Position numbers and translations under genes: made by a program
Assembly (NCBI RefSeq): GCF_016862435.1
Contig: NZ_BOMY01000043.1
Coordinates: 1-64,000 of the forward strand
DNA length: 64,000 nucleotides
Direction: 5' to 3'
Source of the DNA: Paractinoplanes tereljensis
Lineage (GTDB): Bacteria > Actinomycetota > Actinomycetes > Mycobacteriales > Micromonosporaceae
The notes under the pieces: model-generated
What the model was told of the DNA's origin: nothing
Database searches by the model: none
The model's input: the letters and a program-made list of their open reading frames with translations, nothing else
Shown: positions 60,856 to 64,000 of the stretch, piece by piece
Numbering within the stretch: the stretch's first letter is position 1
How the letters are laid out: the number at the start of each line of letters is the position of its first letter

Positions 60856-60932
60856 TGGAGCCCCCGGTCGGGATCGAACCGACGACCTCCCGTTTACAAG
60901 ACGGGTGCTCTGGCCATCTGAGCTACAGGGGC
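60856..60932 (-). tRNA. tRNA-Thr (anticodon UGU)
   Basis: A complete cloverleaf of 77 bases on the minus strand including encoded CCA. Acceptor stem GCCCCTG (60926-60932) pairs with CGGGGGC (60860-60866, one G-U pair). The D arm contains AGCTCAGATGGCCAGAGC. The anticodon stem CCCGT/ACGGG holds the loop CTTGTAA, anticodon TGT, reading ACA. The T arm is GTCGG-TTCGATC-CCGAC with the standard TTCGA. Confidence 0.95.
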
Positions 60933-60983
60933 ACGCGGGGCCCAGCATAACGTCCTGTTTCTTCCCGGGCGCCTTGGCAGGTC

Positions 60984-61001
60984 ACGTAAAACGGTTTACG
61001 T
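60984..61001. promoter_or_regulatory. Inverted repeat operator upstream of msiK
   Basis: ACGTAAAACGGTTTACGT: 7-bp perfect arms (ACGTAAA/TTTACGT) around ACGG, 69 bases before the msiK ATG. It resembles the AT-flanked operators of sugar-responsive LacI or GntR regulators. Confidence 0.55.
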
Positions 61002-61069
61002 TTACACAGCTGTTTCCACTCGGATCGTCCGGCACGTTCCTGCCGGTGGATAAGGAAGTTGGTTTCACC

Positions 61070-62155
<1,086 letters not shown>

Positions 62156-62166
62156 CGCAGCGTTAG

Positions 62167-62202
62167 AAACCGGGCGGTCCCTGACGGGGCCGCCCGGTTT
62201 TT
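62167..62202 (+). terminator. Intrinsic terminator after msiK
   Basis: A 15-bp stem (62167-62181 with 62186-62200, one G-U pair) with a TGAC loop and a 5-T run, eleven bases after the stop. It also lies at the 3' end of the convergent gene. Confidence 0.92.
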
Positions 62203-62203
62203 G

Positions 62204-64000
62204 CTATCCCGCGAACTGCTGCAGGACGAAGTCTTTCTCGGCCGCGCAGGCCAGCATCGACGTGCTCCAGGCGCAGGTGTCGGAGCGGATGTCGCTGAGC
62301 GAGCCGAGCGGCACCGCCGCGTCGCCCAGGTGCCGCCCGGTCAGGGCCGGGTCGCTCGGCGAGAGGCTCAGGGCCTTGGAGAACTCGAGCAGGTTGCCGC
62401 CGTCGAGCCGGGCCGCCTCCCCGGTGTGCGTCCAGACCCGCTTGCCGGTCCCGTCGATCAGGGTCGTCTCCGGCACCGTGGTGGTGACCAGGACGGCCTC
62501 GCCGACCGGGACGATCGTGCTGACGTTGGCCAGCTTGTAGCGCCAGACCACGGTGTCGTCCTCGGCCGCCACGTCCAGCGCGACCACGGTGGTGGTCTTC
62601 GCGTCGTAGGAGATCTCCTCGTCGAAGCAGACCCGGTCGTCGCCGCAGGGGGTGACGTCTTTCATCTGGCTGTCGGCCGCCTGGGTCGTGTAGACGACCT
62701 TCGGCTCGCCGAGCTTGTCCAGCCGGTAGGAGAGAATGCGCTGGTCATCGGGCTGCAGCACGATGAGCCGGCCGTTGTGCGCGACCACCTCGTCCTTCGG
62801 CTCGGCCACGTTCTGCCGGGAGGTGAGGATCTTGCCGGTGTTCGCGTCGATCACCCGGGCCGACTTGTCGGCGGCGATCTGCACCACCCGCGGATCGTCG
62901 CTGAGGTCGGGCTCGAAGGCCCGGCCGAACACGGTGGCCGGCCCGCCGAGATCCTTGGGCGTGGTGGCCAGCAGGACCTTGGTAGCGGTGGACAGGGTGC
63001 TGGTCGGGTCGGGCTGCGACCAGCGCTCGGTGCCGTCGGTGAGCTTGACGCCGATCAGCCGTTTGCCGGGCCGATCGGCGATCACCGCGGAGTCGCCGGC
63101 GAAGAACACCTCGTCGTCCTGGTCGAGAGTCCGCTGCCAGAGCAGGTTGCCGTGGTCGGCGCCGAGGACGACCATCCGCCGCCGGTAGTCGTTGGCCGAG
63201 TCGAGATCGGTGAACAGCGCCACCCCCACCGGCAGCGGCACCATCGATTTCCAGCGGGTCGCGGTGCCGGCTTCCCGGCTGGTCCAGATCGGTTCGGTGC
63301 CGTTCAGCCCGATCGCGACCACGCCCGCAAGGCCGTTGCTGTCGGCGTCGGAGCTGGCGAAATAGGCTCGATCGCGATAGATCTCGGCATCGGACCAGTC
63401 CGAGGTGACCGGCACGACCGGCGTGATCCGGCGCGGCTCGCTGAGCGGGTGATAGTCGAGGGCCCGATAGTCGGGCCAGAAAACCCAGGCCAGGGCGGCC
63501 CCTGCGGCAAGAACGACGGTCAAGGCCGAGGCAATGAAGACGTACGCCCTACGTCGGCGTCCCGTGGTTCGGGCGGGAGCTTCCGGTTTGGTCGCGCTCA
63601 CCGGCCCGCCGCCGGGCGGCGTGCGGGGTTGCGCCGGCGCCGTCCCCGGCCATCCGGCGTATTGCGGGTGGCCCGTCGCGGGCGATCCGGGGTAGGGCGG
63701 CGCGGGCGATCCGGGGTAGGGCGGCGTCGTCGGCGCGGGGGACGAGGGTCCGAGGATCGGATCGGCCGTGGTGGGCATCGCGGCGACCTCGCCGGTGGCC
63801 CACGGGTCGACCGGCGCGGCCCGCAGCCGTTCGTCGGTCTCCTCCTCGGGCGGCGCGGCCTGCGTCGGCGGCCCGGACACCGGGCGCGGCAGCGGCGGCC
63901 CGGACACTGGCGGCCCCGACACCGGCGGCGCCGAGGTGGGCGCGGCCGCTTCGGCGCGCGTGTCGGTGATCGGCGGCGGCGAGTCGTGCCGGGTGGCCGA
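62204..64000 (-). CDS. Membrane-anchored PQQ-like beta-propeller protein (5' end beyond window)
   Basis: At least 598 codons; the frame is open to the right edge, so the start is not in view, although GTG 63922 could serve. A long disordered cytoplasmic part rich in Pro, Gly, Ser and Thr (VSGPPVSGPPLPRPVSGPP; PYPGSPAPPYPGSPATGHP) leads to one membrane helix (AYVFIASALTVVLAAGAALA) and an outer propeller of about 400 residues (GVKLTDGTERWSQPD, ARVIDANTGKILTSRQNV, TLIDGTGKRVWTHTGEA) with Cys in its C-terminal half. It is similar in design to the proteins at 32.3 and 38.5 kb, but with a much longer N-terminus. Confidence 0.78.
   Translation of the reverse strand, partial: SATRHDSPPPITDTRAEAAAPTSAPPVSGPPVSGPPLPRPVSGPPTQAAPPEEETDERLRAAPVDPWATGEVAAMPTTADPILGPSSPAPTTPPYPGSPAPPYPGSPATGHPQYAGWPGTAPAQPRTPPGGGPVSATKPEAPARTTGRRRRAYVFIASALTVVLAAGAALAWVFWPDYRALDYHPLSEPRRITPVVPVTSDWSDAEIYRDRAYFASSDADSNGLAGVVAIGLNGTEPIWTSREAGTATRWKSMVPLPVGVALFTDLDSANDYRRRMVVLGADHGNLLWQRTLDQDDEVFFAGDSAVIADRPGKRLIGVKLTDGTERWSQPDPTSTLSTATKVLLATTPKDLGGPATVFGRAFEPDLSDDPRVVQIAADKSARVIDANTGKILTSRQNVAEPKDEVVAHNGRLIVLQPDDQRILSYRLDKLGEPKVVYTTQAADSQMKDVTPCGDDRVCFDEEISYDAKTTTVVALDVAAEDDTVVWRYKLANVSTIVPVGEAVLVTTTVPETTLIDGTGKRVWTHTGEAARLDGGNLLEFSKALSLSPSDPALTGRHLGDAAVPLGSLSDIRSDTCAWSTSMLACAAEKDFVLQQFAG

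Noticed and set aside
60856..60932. tRNA-Thr as an attachment site of an integrated element
   Set aside because: I see no second copy of the tRNA 3' end in the window and no integrase or excisionase gene.

Overview
The window is high-GC actinobacterial DNA, most likely from Actinoplanes or a close relative in Micromonosporaceae. This rests on gene content, many GTG starts, short TANNNT-to-start spacings and a type III polyketide cluster resembling one described in Actinoplanes missouriensis. There are no insertion sequences, phage genes, CRISPR arrays or rRNA genes. One tRNA, tRNA-Thr(UGU), lies near 60.9 kb.

The backbone is a housekeeping block whose order I know from Mycobacterium: clpC, mutY, disA-radA-lpqE, carD-ispD-ispF and cysS-rlmB. 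Accessory modules interrupt it. From left to right they are: (1) an arabinan-degrading set (GH43, GH51, GH43; 0.2-5.2 kb) with a palindromic operator in the divergent promoter; (2) a UbiA prenyltransferase, methyltransferase, acyl-CoA-dehydrogenase-fold flavoprotein and type III polyketide synthase (11.9-15.8 kb), probably making a prenylated, methylated phenolic lipid; (3) about 32 kb between ispF and cysS.

The ispF-cysS insert holds several units. A chitosan-oligosaccharide locus (20.9-29.1 kb) has a kinase, a GH4 hydrolase, two permeases, a binding protein, a ROK regulator and a secreted GH46 chitosanase, with matching AACTGTT sites at the promoters. It has no ATPase of its own; an MsiK-type ATPase at 61.1 kb is the obvious candidate. 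Tyrosine-catabolism genes (fumarylacetoacetase, HPP dioxygenase with a divergent Lrp regulator) are spread over 30-41 kb. Other members are an FAD-linked glycolate-type oxidase, a GNAT/ribbon-helix-helix toxin-antitoxin pair, class I fumarase, two RDD membrane proteins, a HisC-like aminotransferase, an MFS/ROK divergent pair, and an AfsR/SARP-type regulator that overlaps fumC.

After rlmB (54.3-60.8 kb) gene density and GC drop. This stretch carries small secreted or membrane proteins, a coiled-coil protein coupled to a membrane glycosyltransferase, a sigma-factor-like protein that stops before region 4, and two paralogous mini membrane proteins. It is the least explained part of the window. 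The window ends with msiK and the 5'-incomplete gene for a membrane-anchored beta-propeller protein; two other proteins of that type occur at 32.3 and 38.5 kb.
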